NCBI GenBank assembly: GCA_900557035.1
Contig: USRA01000001.1
Coordinates: forward strand, 15,940 to 79,939
Origin: an uncultured Prevotella sp.
GTDB taxonomy: Bacteria > Bacteroidota > Bacteroidia > Bacteroidales > Bacteroidaceae
Direction: 5' to 3'
DNA length: 64,000 nt
A program made the translations under genes and the position numbers. How positions within the stretch are numbered: position 1 is the stretch's first letter; each line of letters begins with the position of its first letter. Below are positions 62,706-64,000 of the stretch, in pieces. A model generated the notes under the pieces. That model saw only the letters and a list, made by a program, of their open reading frames with translations, did not search any database and had not been told where the DNA came from.

Positions 62706-62781
62706 CTCTTAAGAGAAGCTGTCGTTTTCCTTAAGGAAAAATATATTTTTCCTTAAGGAAAAAAATAAAAACCCTTAAGGG
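62706..62781. repeat. Four CTTAAG-centred palindromes in exact 22-bp phase
   Basis: CTTAAG begins at 62708, 62730, 62752 and 62774. Each core is part of a longer palindrome: CTCTTAAGAG, TTTTCCTTAAGGAAAA, TTTTTCCTTAAGGAAAAA and CCCTTAAGGG. The arms differ while centre and spacing are kept, which suggests selection on spacing. Confidence 0.85.
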
Positions 62782-63131
62782 AAAATCTTCAATCTCTTTT
62801 TCCCCCATTTTTCGGGCGTTTTTGCCAGATTCTCTCTTCCTTGAATATTATTTACATAGATATGAAAATAGCTGGGGTAATGGCATTCATGGTTGGCGCA
62901 ACCACTGCATCCTCGTAGGAGAGTGTCTCCATCTGGGGGTACTTATTCATAGTGAGGAGAGCTATGATCTTCTCATTGCCCGCATCCGCATTCTGATAGT
63001 AAGCGCTTGCTTAAACTTTGGTTCTAAAGATTGGGAAAACCAGGATTGATATGTCGTTTTGCCCGGTTTCCTATGACAGAATTTGATGAAAATCAAGAAA
63101 TCGGCCCTTTTTTGAAGTTTTTCCCAAAAAC

Positions 63132-63164
63132 ATTGTGTGCGTACACAAAAAGGCATTACCTTTG
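63132..63164 (+). promoter_or_regulatory. Promoter of the microprotein pair
   Basis: ATTG (63132-63135), 21 bases, TACCTTTG (63157-63164), 52 bases before the first microprotein start. Confidence 0.6.
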
Positions 63165-63216
63165 CACTCGAAAAGATTGAATAACGAATATTTAAAGTAA
63201 AGAAAGGATAACGATT

Positions 63217-63306
63217 ATGATGGTATTAGTAATGACACTGGCAGTTGTAGCTGCCCTTTTTGCAGAGGTTGTAAATGTCAACAAGAAGATTAGCCTCGGC
63301 AAGTAA
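63217..63306 (+). CDS. Membrane microprotein 1 of a tandem pair
   Basis: 29 residues: MMVLVMTLAVVAALFAEVV followed by a short basic tail (NVNKKISLGK). The first about 19 residues are hydrophobic enough for one membrane helix, with the charged tail presumably in the cytoplasm. It starts MMVL like its neighbour and has the same upstream sequence AGAAAGGATAA, a plausible ribosome site. A consensus promoter precedes the pair and a strong terminator follows. Function unknown. Confidence 0.65.
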   Translation: MMVLVMTLAVVAALFAEVVNVNKKISLGK

Positions 63307-63336
63307 TCAGACAAAAATAGAGAAAGGATAAAAGTT

Positions 63337-63423
63337 ATGATGGTATTAGGTATGATTTTGGCAATGATCGTTGCCGGATGTGCTGAGTATGGCGCAAGAA
63401 CTAATATGAAGAACTTCGCTTAA
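63337..63423 (+). CDS. Membrane microprotein 2 of a tandem pair
   Basis: 28 residues: MMVLGMILAMIVAGCAEYG then ARTNMKNFA. Same MMVL start, length and hydrophobic-then-polar layout as microprotein 1, and the same AGAAAGGATAA sequence before it, so the two arose by duplication. A Cys after the hydrophobic stretch (VAGCAE) loosely resembles a lipobox, but the chain is too short to claim a lipoprotein. Function unknown. Confidence 0.65.
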   Translation: MMVLGMILAMIVAGCAEYGARTNMKNFA

Positions 63424-63481
63424 CAGCCGTTCTTCTTTCAATTTGAGAGAATTTAAACAGTAGTTGCATAGATAAATAAAG

Positions 63482-63534
63482 AAAAGGCAGTTGTTGGCAT
63501 TAGAAGGATGCCAGCAGCTGCCTTTTCGTTTTTT
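63482..63534 (+). terminator. Terminator of the microprotein operon
   Basis: A long, nearly perfect stem (AAAAGGCAG...TTGGCAT against ATGCCAG...CTGCCTTTT) followed by CGTTTTTT. Confidence 0.85.
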
Positions 63535-63579
63535 CTCAGCTGAACTTTTTCAGTCTCGCTATTTTTTTCGGGCTATTCC

Positions 63580-63610
63580 TTTGCTTGTATCATTATTTTT
63601 TGTAACTTTG
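63580..63610 (+). promoter_or_regulatory. Promoter of the intact DUF1703-type gene
   Basis: TTTG (63580-63583), 19 bases, TAACTTTG (63603-63610), exact consensus, 26 bases before ATG 63637. Confidence 0.75.
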
Positions 63611-63636
63611 CCGAAAGATTTTAAAATGGCAGCAAT

Positions 63637-64000
63637 ATGAAATATCCTATCGGCATACAAGACTTTGAGAAAATCATAGAAGATGGCTATGTTTATCTGG
63701 ACAAGACAGGCTTGGTCTATGATTTGGTTCATAATGGAACAATTTACTTTCTGAGTCGTCCACGACGATTTGGAAAGTCATTGCTCGTATCTACCTTGAA
63801 ATGCTATTTCGAGGGTAAAAAGGAACTGTTCAAGGGGCTTGCCATCGACAAGCTGGAGAAGGTGTGGAAGCAATATCCAGTGTTCCACCTCGACTTCAAT
63901 GGCAATAACTTTACTAATCCTGGAGAACTTGAGGTCATATTAGAGAACTTTGTTGCATCGCAAGAGATGATATATGGTAAAAGTCCTTTCAGGGATTCCT
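63637..64000 (+). CDS. DUF1703-type AAA ATPase, N-terminal part (cut by window edge)
   Basis: 121 residues visible. MKYPIGIQDFEKIIEDGYVY, then DKTGLVYDLV and a Walker A-like FLSRPRRFGKSLLVSTL, are the start of the AAA-ATPase-like/DUF1703 family; members usually end in a PD-(D/E)xK nuclease-like domain, which would lie beyond the window. Such genes are multi-copy in many Bacteroidota genomes and their function is not established. A truncated direct copy lies at 62417-62657. Confidence 0.85.
   Translation, partial: MKYPIGIQDFEKIIEDGYVYLDKTGLVYDLVHNGTIYFLSRPRRFGKSLLVSTLKCYFEGKKELFKGLAIDKLEKVWKQYPVFHLDFNGNNFTNPGELEVILENFVASQEMIYGKSPFRDS

Larger units (their letters stand above)
62658..63216. other. 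Gene-free region with palindrome array and promoter
   Basis: 559 bases. The left part holds four CTTAAG-centred palindromes (listed separately). Bases 62800-63120 show no gene or structure I can support. The right end carries the promoter of the microprotein genes. Confidence 0.6.

Overview
The window looks like a chromosomal segment of a gut or rumen Prevotella/Segatella-type bacterium (Bacteroidota). The evidence is promoters of the form TTTG-N19-21-TAnnTTTG, a SusC/SusD pair, a hybrid two-component regulator with an AraC output domain, a BlaI/BlaR1-type pair with a TonB tail, and a UpxY/NusG-like gene. Species assignment is inference; no rRNA or tRNA gene was seen.

Layout. 1-9132: the tail of an unknown gene, a terminator, a promoter with a long structured leader, and then a defence operon. 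The operon has a type III modification methylase (Mod) and restriction helicase-nuclease (Res), a 71-residue protein, a DndD-like SMC ATPase interrupted by an in-frame TAA, and a HerA-type ATPase with a possible DndE-like N-terminus. 9293-15915: housekeeping and envelope genes (glycerophosphodiesterase, Oar-like TonB receptor, exported protein, CvfB-like S1 protein, LolD-like ATPase). 16044-21230: three pectin enzymes (GH28, GH105, GH106). 21525-23581: a BlaI/BlaR1-type pair behind three palindromic operators. 23837-30249: complete L-rhamnose catabolism (rhaD facing rhaB-rhaA-rhaT-rhaM, plus an AraC regulator). 30250-35685: repeat-rich spacer DNA, a DUF4143 ATPase, a CNNM-like membrane protein, a DUF4186 protein and an Fsr-like MFS exporter. 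35790-53469: a rhamnogalacturonan-I utilisation locus (hybrid two-component regulator, SusC, SusD, PL11 lyase, CE12 esterases, GH2). 53516-60123: an AT-rich five-gene operon enclosed by two nearly identical 44-bp hairpins. 60138-64000: a Kef-type antiporter, a truncated and an intact copy of a DUF1703-type ATPase gene, a 22-bp phased palindrome array and two tandem microproteins.

How it works together. SusC/D would import rhamnogalacturonan fragments made by the PL11 lyase and deacetylated by the CE12 proteins. GH28, GH105, GH106 and GH2 would then take the backbone and side chains apart, and the freed rhamnose would enter RhaT-RhaM-RhaA-RhaB-RhaD. The hybrid regulator and the AraC protein are the likely sensors.

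Most unusual. (1) A type III restriction-modification pair is joined to DndD/DndE/HerA-like proteins with no sulfur-modification genes present. (2) A hairpin-bounded cassette encodes a NusG-like factor, a RecD-like helicase, a helical-repeat/OB-like protein, a TerB-like protein and an AlbA_2/Schlafen-like protein. (3) Two intergenic arrays have motifs in exact 11- or 22-bp phase. (4) A pair of tandem 28-29-residue membrane microproteins follows its own consensus promoter.
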